Part shown: positions 52,661 through 62,000 of the stretch, piece after piece | Layout: each line of letters opens with the position of its first letter | How positions within the stretch are numbered: position 1 is the stretch's first letter | Assembly (NCBI RefSeq): GCF_030209445.1 | Contig: NZ_JARVSD010000002.1 | Location: 1 to 64,000 of the forward strand | DNA length: 64,000 nt | Direction of reading: 5' to 3' | DNA from: Promicromonospora sp. MEB111 | GTDB lineage: Bacteria; Actinomycetota; Actinomycetes; Actinomycetales; Cellulomonadaceae | The notes under the pieces: generated by a model | The model's database searches: none | What the model was told of the DNA's origin: nothing | The model's input: only the letters and a program-made list of their open reading frames with translations | Program-made: the position numbers and the translations under genes

Positions 52661-54001
52661 ATGAGCCAGACCGCGGACATGACTGCACACACCCCGTGGC
52701 CCAACAGCCGAGACGGCGCGGCGACACCCACGGTCGTCGTTCGCCCAGGCGCTCGCCTGTCGGGCGCGGTCCGGGTAGACGGCTCGAAGAACGCGGCACT
52801 GCCTCTGCTCGCCTGCGCTGCGGTCACGGTACGACCGGTGGAGGTGTCAAACATCCCATCCAGCGCGGATGTCGGCGTGATGCTCACGCTTCTGGAACTT
52901 GCTGGCTTCGGAGTCGACCGCGCGCCGGACGATCGGCAGTCCGTGACTGTGCGTCCGCCTTCCGGACGCCGCACTGGCGATCTGGAGCCTGCTGGAGCTA
53001 TCCGGGCGTCGTACTACCTGGTTCCCGCGCTCCTGGCGGCACACGGCAGCGCTGATCTGCCCTGGCCTGGTGGCTGCCGGATCGGAGATCGCGGGATGGA
53101 TCTGCATTTCGACGTCTACGCCGCATTCGGCGATGCGATCGCCCTCGACAGCACCGGGTACCACGTGACAGCACAGGAGACTCCGGCCCAGGTGACGATA
53201 AGCCTCCCGTTCCGTTCCCGGGGCGCAAGCGTCGTGGCTGTGCTCCGAGCCGTCGTCGGGCGGGTGCGAATGGACCTGGGTAATCCGAACCTGTCTCCGG
53301 AGTTCACCGGCATTCTCGACGCTCTGCGCTCCGTCGGCTGGCGCATCGATCTGCACCCGTCCCGTCTCCGGATGGAGCCGCCGCACGACGCCGACGATGG
53401 GCCGGTGTCGTGGCGGGTCCCCGGGGACAAGATCGAGGCCGGGACCCTGGCCTGCGCGATCGCAGCCACGGGCGGCACCGGACGCATCGAGGGAGTCGCC
53501 GGCCGTGACGTCGCGTACGTCGCCCGGCTGCTCGACGCCGTCGGAGTTCGCGTCCTCGTTCAGGACGATGCACTCGTCGTCCTGGACGACGGCATCCCGA
53601 CCGGACAAGGCCTACGTGCCATCTCGTCTCTGGACCCGGGGGGCCTCGACGCCGACTTCGAACCGGCGCTGATGGCCTTGGCACTGCGATTGCCTGGCAC
53701 GCACGAGTTCGCCGACACGATCAACCCCGGACGCCACGGCAACCTGCTGGCGCAACTCGCGCGCCTTGGCGCGGACATCGAGGCACTGACCGCGACCACG
53801 GCCCGCTTGACCGGACCACAGCATCTTGCCGGAGGGACAGCAGAAGCCACGGACATCCGGACCGGTTCGGCCCTGTTGATCGCGGCGTTGACTGCCCACG
53901 ACGAGACGACCGTCATTGGGCTCACGCAGCTTCGACGTGGCTACGCCGATCTGCCTGGCAAGCTTCGTGCGCTCGGCGCGGACCTCCGGGAGCGACCGTG
54001 A
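52661..54001 (+). CDS. MurA-like enolpyruvyl transferase
   Basis: A 446-aa EPSP/MurA superfamily protein. MurA transfers enolpyruvate from phosphoenolpyruvate to UDP-GlcNAc. Key MurA residues remain: Lys43-Asn44 in GSKNAALP, Cys139 in PGGCRIG, and Asp332. The segment around that Asp is ADFEPALM where E. coli MurA has TDMQAQF, so the acceptor pocket probably differs. AAAGGAG precedes the ATG. The context, with phosphatases, deaminase-like proteins and a glycosyltransferase, fits a specialised nucleotide acceptor, as in NikO/PolA enolpyruvyl-UMP synthases, better than cell-wall synthesis. That is an inference. Confidence 0.88.
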   Translation: MSQTADMTAHTPWPNSRDGAATPTVVVRPGARLSGAVRVDGSKNAALPLLACAAVTVRPVEVSNIPSSADVGVMLTLLELAGFGVDRAPDDRQSVTVRPPSGRRTGDLEPAGAIRASYYLVPALLAAHGSADLPWPGGCRIGDRGMDLHFDVYAAFGDAIALDSTGYHVTAQETPAQVTISLPFRSRGASVVAVLRAVVGRVRMDLGNPNLSPEFTGILDALRSVGWRIDLHPSRLRMEPPHDADDGPVSWRVPGDKIEAGTLACAIAATGGTGRIEGVAGRDVAYVARLLDAVGVRVLVQDDALVVLDDGIPTGQGLRAISSLDPGGLDADFEPALMALALRLPGTHEFADTINPGRHGNLLAQLARLGADIEALTATTARLTGPQHLAGGTAEATDIRTGSALLIAALTAHDETTVIGLTQLRRGYADLPGKLRALGADLRERP

Positions 54002-55203
54002 CCGAACGCGTACTGGAGCGGATCGTGGCGACGACCGACGTGCACTCCCAGCTCGGGCAGATCGGTCCGTTGCTCGCTGGGCTGCACGAGGCGCGGCGAG
54101 ACGGCCTGGTCGTGGACTGCGGCGACTTCTTCGAGGGAACCGGCTACTACCGCCTCGGCCGGGCCCGGATCGAGACGGAGATACTGGCGTCGATCTATGA
54201 CGTCGTCGCACCCGGGAATCATGGGTGGCGCCATCATCTGGAGCCCGGTCTGCGCGAGCTGACCGTGTGCGCCAACGTGGTCGACCTGTCGACCGGTGAG
54301 GCGCCGTTCCGCCGCTTACACCAGACGACCGTTGGTGGACGGCGCGTGGCTGTCACTGCCGTGATCGGTGAGCAGGCGTTCGCAGCGATCCCGGTGGGCG
54401 AGCGTTCTGGGCACCGTGTCATCGCTCCTGCTTCCGCGCTCACTGGCCTGTGGGCCGAGCATTGTCACGACGTTGACGCGTGGGTGCTGCTGTCGCACTC
54501 CGGCTTCGAGCACGACCTTCGGCTTGCTGAGGCGTGCCCGTTCCTCGACGTCGTCTTCGCGGGCCACTGCCACAGCCAGCGTCATGGGCCCGGACGGATC
54601 GGTTCAACCGTGGTCGTCAAGGGTGCGGAACTCGCGGCCGGCTTCTCGACAGCCGCACCAACGAGGGAGGGCTGGCATGCGAGCACCGCCAGATTCGGGC
54701 CCGTCGACACGCTTCCGGCGCTGCTGGAGCCGTTTGGCGATCGGATCGCGCTCCTTCGCGACCAGTTGGCGACACCGATCGGCCTGCTCGAACCCTCCTG
54801 GAGAGACCGCGCCCTCGACCGCCGGGCCGTGCTCGAACAGGTCGCCAAGTGTCTTCAAGCGCGCGCCACGTCGTCCGTGGTGATCCTCAATGAGTCCTCT
54901 CTGCGGGAGCCCTATCTCGGGAAGATGCTGACCGCCGACAACTTGCTTGCCATCGAGCCGTTCGGCAACAGCATCGTGCAGGCCCAAGCGTCGCCCGAGA
55001 TGGATCTCTCCGACTTGCTCGCGGAGTTCGAGGAGCGGGCCGGTCCTTTGGTCCTAAACGGCCGCCAGGTTTCCGCGCCTGTGAACAGCGTCGTGACCAC
55101 CAGCTACCTCGCCGAAACGCTCTCCGTTGCCGAGCCACCCGCGACACTGCTCGACCTCAGTCAGGCCGTCCGTCACGTCCTCTGCTCGGAGGTACTGCCA
55201 TGA
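53998..55203 (+). CDS. 5'-nucleotidase-type metallophosphoesterase, cytosolic
   Basis: A 401-aa two-domain protein of the UshA/5'-nucleotidase family. The metal-binding motifs are TDVHSQ, DCGDFFEG, PGNHGWRHH, LSHSGFEHD and GHCHSQ. The C-terminal substrate domain has LREPYLGKMLTADNLLAIEP followed by FGN. Relatives are usually exported, but no signal peptide is present, so it acts inside the cell on nucleotides or nucleotide-sugars. The GTG start overlaps the MurA-like stop (GTGA), and its stop overlaps the next start (ATGA). Confidence 0.9.
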   Translation: MTERVLERIVATTDVHSQLGQIGPLLAGLHEARRDGLVVDCGDFFEGTGYYRLGRARIETEILASIYDVVAPGNHGWRHHLEPGLRELTVCANVVDLSTGEAPFRRLHQTTVGGRRVAVTAVIGEQAFAAIPVGERSGHRVIAPASALTGLWAEHCHDVDAWVLLSHSGFEHDLRLAEACPFLDVVFAGHCHSQRHGPGRIGSTVVVKGAELAAGFSTAAPTREGWHASTARFGPVDTLPALLEPFGDRIALLRDQLATPIGLLEPSWRDRALDRRAVLEQVAKCLQARATSSVVILNESSLREPYLGKMLTADNLLAIEPFGNSIVQAQASPEMDLSDLLAEFEERAGPLVLNGRQVSAPVNSVVTTSYLAETLSVAEPPATLLDLSQAVRHVLCSEVLP

Positions 55204-55736
55204 TCCTCACCGGTCCCGAAATCACCGCATCCGTCCGTGACGGACGCCTACGGATCAGACCGTTCGAGCCCGCGCAGGTCAATCCGAACAGCTACAACGT
55301 GCGCCTCGGCCCGACTCTCATGACGTACGTGGACCCGGTCATAGACGCGCACCGCCCCAACCCGACGTCCACCATCGAGATCGGACCCAAGGGGTACGTC
55401 CTGCAACCGCACCAGCTCTACCTCGGGCACACGCTGGAGGAGGTCGGGTCGGATGTGTTCGTGCCGCTACTCTTCGGCCGGTCCTCGGTCGGGCGGCTCG
55501 GACTGTTCGTTGAGATCACCGCTCCGATCGGCGACATCGGGTTCCACGGCCAGTGGACGCTCATGCTCGCCCCCACGCGACCGCTGCGCGTCTACGCCGG
55601 GATGAAGATCGGGCAGATCATGTTCTTCGTCGCCTCCGGGCCGCTCGAACTGTATGCAGGCAAGTACCAGGCAGCGCGGGGACCGCAGGCCTCGCGCTAC
55701 TGGCACGACATTCCCCGACCCGCGGCGGCCTCATGA
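55200..55736 (+). CDS. dCTP deaminase-like protein 1, catalytic Glu missing
   Basis: A 178-aa trimeric dUTPase/Dcd-fold protein. It keeps the Dcd motif NSYNVRLG and GRSSVGRLGL, so the residues equivalent to E. coli Dcd Ser111 and Arg115 are present (Ser95, Arg99). The general base Glu138 is replaced by Met122 (TLML), and His121 by Glu105. It therefore should not deaminate dCTP alone. It overlaps both neighbours by ATGA. The next gene is an equal-length paralogue that retains the residues lost here. Confidence 0.88.
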   Translation: MILTGPEITASVRDGRLRIRPFEPAQVNPNSYNVRLGPTLMTYVDPVIDAHRPNPTSTIEIGPKGYVLQPHQLYLGHTLEEVGSDVFVPLLFGRSSVGRLGLFVEITAPIGDIGFHGQWTLMLAPTRPLRVYAGMKIGQIMFFVASGPLELYAGKYQAARGPQASRYWHDIPRPAAAS

Positions 55737-56269
55737 TCCTGACCGGCCCCGCCATCGCCGCGGCCATCGCGGCCGGGGACATCGTCATCGACCCCTTCGA
55801 CCCGGAACGGCTGTCGGAGAACGCGTACGACTGGCGTCTTGGTCCGACGCTTCGGGTCTGCGCGACGGATCTGGATGCCGCCGTGCCAACGCCCTTCACC
55901 GAGGTCACCATCCCCGAGACGGGCTACGTCCTGGAGCCGGGGATCCTGTACCTCGGCGTCACCCTGGAGCACACGGCCTCCGACCGGTACGCACAGATGC
56001 TCAACGGCGACCGCATCACCGGCAACCTCGGCATCTGGGTCCACGTCTCAGCACCACTGGGCCACGTCGGGCACGCCATCCGCTGGACGCTGGAGATCCG
56101 CGTCGTCCGACCCGTGCGCATCTATCCCGGCATGACGTTCGGCAAACTCATCTTCCTACGCACCTACGGACCGGCCGTCAGCTACCAGCAGCTCGGCCGC
56201 AAGTACACCTCGACCGACGGCATCGACATCTCCCGGCTCCACGAAGAGTTCCAGGAGGACACCCCATGA
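55733..56269 (+). CDS. dCTP deaminase-like protein 2, Ser/Arg site missing
   Basis: A 178-aa paralogue of the preceding protein with the same start (MILTGPAI). Here the E. coli Dcd Glu138 and His121 equivalents are kept (Glu121 in WTLEI, His104 in WVHV). The GRSSLAR segment is changed to GDRITGN, which removes the Ser111 and Arg115 equivalents. The start overlaps the upstream stop and the stop overlaps the glycosyltransferase start (ATGA both times), so all are made in coupled amounts. A mixed trimer with the first paralogue is attractive but unproven. Confidence 0.87.
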   Translation: MILTGPAIAAAIAAGDIVIDPFDPERLSENAYDWRLGPTLRVCATDLDAAVPTPFTEVTIPETGYVLEPGILYLGVTLEHTASDRYAQMLNGDRITGNLGIWVHVSAPLGHVGHAIRWTLEIRVVRPVRIYPGMTFGKLIFLRTYGPAVSYQQLGRKYTSTDGIDISRLHEEFQEDTP

Positions 56270-57351
56270 CCGCTCGTGTGGCGACCTTCCTCGACCTACC
56301 AGTCGGAAGCCCCGGCGGCAGCGTGGAGCTGTTCCGCGACCTGTATTCCGGTACCGAACCACTCATCCCCGCACGAGCATTCATGCTCGACCCAGGCCAC
56401 AACGGGCTCGCGGCCCTGCCGGGTATGGACCTGCTCGCCGTCGAGGGCAAGTGCCTCGACGGGCCCGGCTTCACGCGGTACGTCACCGCGCTGCACCACG
56501 CCCTGGCTGACGTACTCAACCCCGAGGACGTCGATGTCGTCCACCTGCAACACCTCGCCTTCGGCGCTACTCCGGCTCTCCTACGAACTCTCCCAGACCA
56601 CCCTGCGATTGCGCTGGTACACGGGACTGACCTGCTGTTCGCCGAAGCTCATGCGGACCAACTGCGAGTCCTGCACGACACCGTCCACCGCGCGAACGTG
56701 ATCGTCGTACCCACCTCGGCCATGGCGGATCGACTTCGCACGCTCGCCCCAGATGTAGACCGGCCCGTGAAGATCCCCTGGGGCATCCCGGACCACCTCC
56801 TCGCCGAACCGCCTCTATGGTGGCCATCCCCGAAGAACAAGCTCAGACTGCTGTACGCGGGCAGGCTCACCTCCGAGAAGGGCAGCGACCGCCTCGCCCA
56901 AGCGCTTGGCGCGGCCAACGGCTTCACGGTCAGCATCGCCGCGCCACCCCACGAGTTCCGCGATCTCCAGCCAGCCCTGCGGCACGCCGGGCTCGATGTC
57001 AACTACCTCGGGTGGCTTCCCAGGCGTGAACTGTGGAAGGCATTCGCGGAGCACGACGCCCTGCTCATGCCCTCCACCACCCTGGAAGCCATGGGTCTGG
57101 TCGCCCTCGAAGCACAAGCCTGTGGACTGCCGGTGCTCTACCAACCCGTACCGGGGCTCGACGAGGCCCTCGGCGTGTCGGCGCTGCCCACGGACTTCAC
57201 CGACCCGGATCGCGTCGCGAGGAATCTACGTCACCTCGTCACACCTAGCGTGGCCGACGAACTCCGCGAATCCGCCCGCGCCAACGCCGCTCGATTCCCC
57301 TTGTCCGTCACCGTTTCCGCGCTGACCGCTCTTGGCGACAGCCTCGCCTGA
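56266..57351 (+). CDS. GT4 family glycosyltransferase
   Basis: A 361-aa GT-B fold enzyme. The N-terminal domain carries GSPGGSVELFRDLY and VALVHGTDLLFAE-like segments. The C-terminal donor domain starts LRLLYAGRLTSEKGSDRLAQ and contains the GT4 nucleotide-sugar motif PSTTLEAMGLVALEAQACGL with the usual E-x7-E. AGGAGG lies upstream of the ATG. It transfers a sugar from a nucleotide-sugar donor. The acceptor is unknown but is expected to be the product of the upstream enzymes. Confidence 0.9.
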   Translation: MTARVATFLDLPVGSPGGSVELFRDLYSGTEPLIPARAFMLDPGHNGLAALPGMDLLAVEGKCLDGPGFTRYVTALHHALADVLNPEDVDVVHLQHLAFGATPALLRTLPDHPAIALVHGTDLLFAEAHADQLRVLHDTVHRANVIVVPTSAMADRLRTLAPDVDRPVKIPWGIPDHLLAEPPLWWPSPKNKLRLLYAGRLTSEKGSDRLAQALGAANGFTVSIAAPPHEFRDLQPALRHAGLDVNYLGWLPRRELWKAFAEHDALLMPSTTLEAMGLVALEAQACGLPVLYQPVPGLDEALGVSALPTDFTDPDRVARNLRHLVTPSVADELRESARANAARFPLSVTVSALTALGDSLA

Positions 57352-57428
57352 CCAGACACATCCATCCCTTACCGCCCCGGTCACCCCTACGCTGGCCAGG
57401 ACGGCTCATCCAAGAAGCAGAGGAACCG

Positions 57429-58472
57429 ATGCCCTCCACCACCGAACAGCTTCGTGACCTGGTGACCACTGGAGTACACGACCGTGTCTACCCGGGCGCG
57501 GTATGGGCCGTAGGCGACGCAACCGGCATCACCGACCGCGGCGCAACGGGCCTCCTGGACCCGGCTCGACCCGATGAGCCCATGGAACCGGACACGATCT
57601 TCGACGTCGCAAGCCTCACCAAGATCCTCGCCGTCTGGACCACCATCGGAACTCTCTGGCAGGACGACCACCTGGACCTCGACGAGCCTCTGGGGCAGTT
57701 CTGGCCCGACGTCGCCGGACACCCGCTCGGACGCGTTACCAGCCACCAGCTCCTGACCCACACCGCCGGACTGCCCTTACGCGCCCAGCTCAAGAACCTC
57801 TACGGCACCGACCATGACGCCATCCGAACCGGCGTCCTGCACGAAGCCCTGCACCGCGAGCCCGGCCAAGCCGTGGAGTACACCGACCGCGCCGCCCTCA
57901 TCCTCGGCTACCTCGCCGAGTACCTCAGCGGCGAACGGCTCGACCATCTCGCCACCGACCGGGTCTGGGGCCCGCTCGGCATGCAAGAGACCCGCTACGG
58001 ACCTCTCACGGCTGAACTGGTCGCACGGTGCGCCCCGACCGAGCTCGACGACGAGACTGACACCCACCTCAAGGGCACCGTCCACGACTTCTCCGCCCGC
58101 CTGCTCGGCGGTGTGAGCGGCATCGCCGGGGCGTTCTCCACGCTCGACGACCTCGCCCTGCTACTTCGCTACATGCTGGACCCTGCCGCCGCCGCGACCC
58201 CTGCCGGCTTCGGTCCAGAATGGACACGCGAGTCACTGAACGTCCACACGGGCGGCCTCGAACCTGCGCGGGGCCTGTTCTGGCACCCGGCGCCCGGCAC
58301 CGATCCCGCCGACCAATCCTGGACGCACTACGGCTTCACCGGCACAGCCCTGTGGCTCAATCCGAAGCAGAGCCGCTGGGCGGTACTGCTCAGCAACAAG
58401 CTCTACTACACCCGCAGTCGCGAGCCTCTCGCGCAGGTCCGCGACCGGTTTCGCGAGATCGTCTTCGGCTGA
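57429..58472 (+). CDS. Beta-lactamase-fold serine hydrolase, cytosolic
   Basis: A 347-aa class C beta-lactamase/esterase-like protein. The nucleophile motif SLTK is at about residue 62, EYTD replaces the Tyr-x-Asn motif at about 155, and HYGFTGT stands in for the KTG box. There is no signal peptide, unlike cell-wall enzymes of this family, so hydrolysis or transacylation of a cytosolic small molecule is likely. AGAGGA precedes the ATG. It is the last gene of the operon, 77 bp after the glycosyltransferase. Confidence 0.88.
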   Translation: MPSTTEQLRDLVTTGVHDRVYPGAVWAVGDATGITDRGATGLLDPARPDEPMEPDTIFDVASLTKILAVWTTIGTLWQDDHLDLDEPLGQFWPDVAGHPLGRVTSHQLLTHTAGLPLRAQLKNLYGTDHDAIRTGVLHEALHREPGQAVEYTDRAALILGYLAEYLSGERLDHLATDRVWGPLGMQETRYGPLTAELVARCAPTELDDETDTHLKGTVHDFSARLLGGVSGIAGAFSTLDDLALLLRYMLDPAAAATPAGFGPEWTRESLNVHTGGLEPARGLFWHPAPGTDPADQSWTHYGFTGTALWLNPKQSRWAVLLSNKLYYTRSREPLAQVRDRFREIVFG

Positions 58473-59006
58473 CTGGATAGGGCTCTGGACCGCATCCGGC
58501 ACACTCTGAGACTCCCCCGGTCTGTCTGGGCGCGCCGGGCATGTTCGCCGGCTTCACGGTGTAAACCGCGGAAGTTGCCCTGACCTACACCGACGCCTCA
58601 TGGAGATGCGCTCGTGGGCGTCCCACGGGCATTCGAGGTGCGTGTGCTGAATCATGGGCACAGAGTCCCATGCAGGCCCCGCGCCTGCCAGAGCTCCGGG
58701 ATACCCGAAGTCACGGCGCCGCTCCGCACCTGACACGTCACAGTTGCCCCGTGTGCGCCAACGGGAACGGCCGGAACTGCTACATCGATACGCGCCGCGC
58801 CACTCGGCACCACAAGCAAGGTGACACCTATCGGTGCAGCACTCTCCCATGCAGGCAATCTTCGGTGACGTTCCCTGGTGGTAGGACACTCAGGCCCAGA
58901 TGATCATGGCCGGTCGGCGCGATCCAGACTTCAGTCACTCGACCAAGCCTCAAGCCTTGAACTGAGTGATGTCGCCCCGGCACAGCGCCGGGCACTCCGG
59001 CTCGGG
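58473..59006. other. Convergent spacer with a possible zinc-ribbon mini-ORF
   Basis: A 77-codon plus-strand frame at 58670-58903 contains HSCPVCANGNGRNC followed by DTYRCSTLPC, a four-cysteine spacing like small zinc ribbons. It lacks a ribosome site and could be a remnant. Short inverted repeats (for example CATGGG...CCCATG around 58655-58675) may end the two converging transcripts. Nothing else is recognisable. Confidence 0.3.
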
Positions 59007-62000
59007 TTAGCCTGGCGATGCGTGATGGCGATGGACGCGGAAGTGTTTGCCGTCCGATGTCTCGGGGAAGCTAGTAACAATTCCAGCTTCTTGGAGGCGT
59101 GTGAGGATCGTTTTGTGGTCGTTGTCTGCGGGCACCAGAGGCTTCGAGGTGCCGTAGTCGCTGATCTCCGCGTACACGTCGCCAATCTGATGGACCAAGA
59201 GACGCACAGCCGCGGGTTCCAGACTAGATCGAGCGACGAGCGCGACTAGTGTCTGGGGTCCGGCAGCCCCATTGATCAGCACCGCGAGCTGCTCCTCTGT
59301 GAGCTCCAGGTTCTGGTCCTCGCAGTATTCTGCGATGGCCCGAAGTCCTTGCGGGTCGGCGCCCGTCGTGTACTGGCCGAGGCGGTCGACGATCGTTTGC
59401 TTGACTGGCCGGGGCACACGACGGCTGTCCATCACGGCGGCGACCGCCGCTGGTGGGAGCAACGTCGGTGACATGTAGTGCACGAATTCTGTCGAGCGCG
59501 CGATCGCTGCTTCGAGCGTTTCGGGATCCGCGATCACGTCCGGAGTGAAGCTTGTCTTATCGTCAGGGATGATCCCGGCGCCGATGAGGAGCCCGGTCAG
59601 CTCTCCCGGTTCTGGGGCAATGTCGGAACGTGCCAGTGGAGTGTCCAGATCGATCTCGCTGGCAACCCTGACTCGATCGGCTGGGTCGGAGATCGCCTCG
59701 GAGGCTTCGAGGAGCTTGATAGCGACCGTCCTCGCTTGGCGTTGCGTCCCGGGCACGGTGATCGGGCGAATGATGACCAAGGTCCCAAGGGCGGCATCAA
59801 CACCCCGCTTTTGTATGTACGCGTGAAGATTCTCGATCGACGGCACGAGCTTGAGATGCTGAGCGAGCGCGTTCCACGCGCTCTCGTCGACATCAGCGAT
59901 CTGTTTCGTCTGGCAAAAGAGGTCCGCACGAGCGACGAACATGTCGATCAGATCGGGATGAGCGCCCATCACGTCGTTGACGATCTCGTCGAACGCCTCT
60001 GGCTCGATTACCGTGGGTCCCGTCCGGTCGAGCGCCATATAGTCATCGAGCCTCTCGAGCGTGTACGCGTAGATCGGCTCGCTGGCCTTCTTGAGGAGGT
60101 CCATCGCCGGCTCCTGAACGCCGGTGAGGTAAGTCAGGTTCTCAGCGGTGACCATGTAGGCGTTGGCAGCGCGAACGATGGCGAGGGAGCCCTCGCTCAG
60201 CGGCCGAACGTCCCGCAACTTGGCCCCAGTGGTAACGACGAGCTGTGCGGCGTGGGTACCGGATCTCCCTGCCGCCGTCAGGGTCGGAAAAGACGCGTAG
60301 TACTCCTCGACGTAGACGCGCACCGACTCGTCGAGCTGATAGTCCACGCGCGAGTCCCAGGATGCCAGAGCCGCATCTACCAACGCATGCCGCGACCCAT
60401 CGGTCACGGGAGCGTGTTCGACAAGGAACGGGAAGATCGCGTCCCACTTGGGCGTCAGGATCTTCACGAGTCCGGGGGCGTACTTTCCTTGGCGAAGGTA
60501 GTCGTTGATGAATGGGATCGATGCTGCGACAAACCTGACGAGTTCTTCAGCAATCACGCTGGCCGCGAGTCGTTCACCCTTGAGGAGGTGATCAACGATA
60601 GAGATGTTGTGCATGCTCGGGTCTCGTATCGCTTCAGGGCGTTCGCGGAGGATAGCGTCAACCTCATCGCCAGACAGTTCATATGTAAGGTCGGGCATTC
60701 CCTTGTCCACCTGGCGCAGTACGTAGTTCATCGCGTTCACGTTGATGTGATCACCGTAGAACGGTGAGATATACAGGCTGAAATACTCGTCCAGATAGTC
60801 TCGTTCGATGAGCTCCCGTGCAAGCGGTGACTTGACCAGTACCTTTGCTCGTTCGGCGAAAGTGACGGGCGCATCGAGCTTTGTTGCAGGCGTGACCTCC
60901 GGTGATCGATAGAGTTCCGCCCAGCCCGCATGCCTGATCGTTGCGATGTCCGTCGTAAGTTTGAGAAGTTCGAGCTCCAACTGTGGCCGCTCCTCCTCGT
61001 CCCAGCGCGCCGTATCGAAGGGCTCACGGATTAGATGTCCAAGCTGAGCAGCATTGAGCTCGATATGACCACTCGCGGTATCGATGAGAAGATTGGTGCC
61101 ATTCTTGACGAGATCTCTCCAGAATGTGACATCAATAGATGTCGGATCCGTCAGCCACCGGCCATCTATGTAGACCCGGGCCTGCCCATTCGAAGACAGC
61201 CCTCTCGCGAGCTCAAAGAGTTTCTCCGCCATGCGCTCAGTCCTGTACTCAAGCGAGTCAAGGCCATCGAGGGCTCGGCGATACGTGGCCGCCTTAGCAA
61301 CTCGAATTTCCGCTATTGCGGCAATGTGTTGCCGACCGAACTCGTACAGGGTGTCGAGTTCGCTGGTACCGAGACGGATTTTCTCGAAGTCTGCGAGGTG
61401 CACGTTCTTGTAGACCACGATGGCGAATAGGTGGTTGTCATCCAGTTCCGGTACCGGGTGTCTTCCCTTGATGAGCTGGCGGTGGAACACCCTAAACTCG
61501 TTCCAGATGTTTGTGACCAGGCGCATGTCGGCGATGTGTCGAGCAACAAGGCTGATGAGCTCGGGGCTGATTTTGTACTGTGATTCGTTGAGAGTCTTGC
61601 TCATCAGGTCTCTGGCGTTCTGGCGGCTGATGAACGGGACGACGGGGATGACCAGGTCGAAGAACTTGGTCCGGTTCGCGCGCTCCACGCTTTCACGGGC
61701 GAGGTCGAACGATGTCGCTGTTTTGGTGTCGCTTTCGCGTTGGTCGACAGCCTTCGGCTCGGTTTCTTTGGTTGCTCCGGCCGTGGCCTGGTCTGCGGCG
61801 GCGAGGTCTTCTCCGAGCTGCTCGAAGACGGAGTCGCGCATGGCGTAGATGAAGCGGATGGGGAGTTTATCGAGTTGCTGCGCTCGGTTGAGCAGGGTGT
61901 TCAGCGAACGCAGCGTCTCGAATATCTCGGTGTTCTCAAACCTGTCGATGTCCTCGAAAACGACCAGGGTGCGACCGGTTTCGTCGAAGAAATAGACGAT

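Noticed and set aside
52661-54001. Housekeeping murA
   Set aside because: It lies in a mobile-island operon with nucleotide enzymes and has an altered segment after the catalytic Asp. The normal murA is expected elsewhere in the chromosome.
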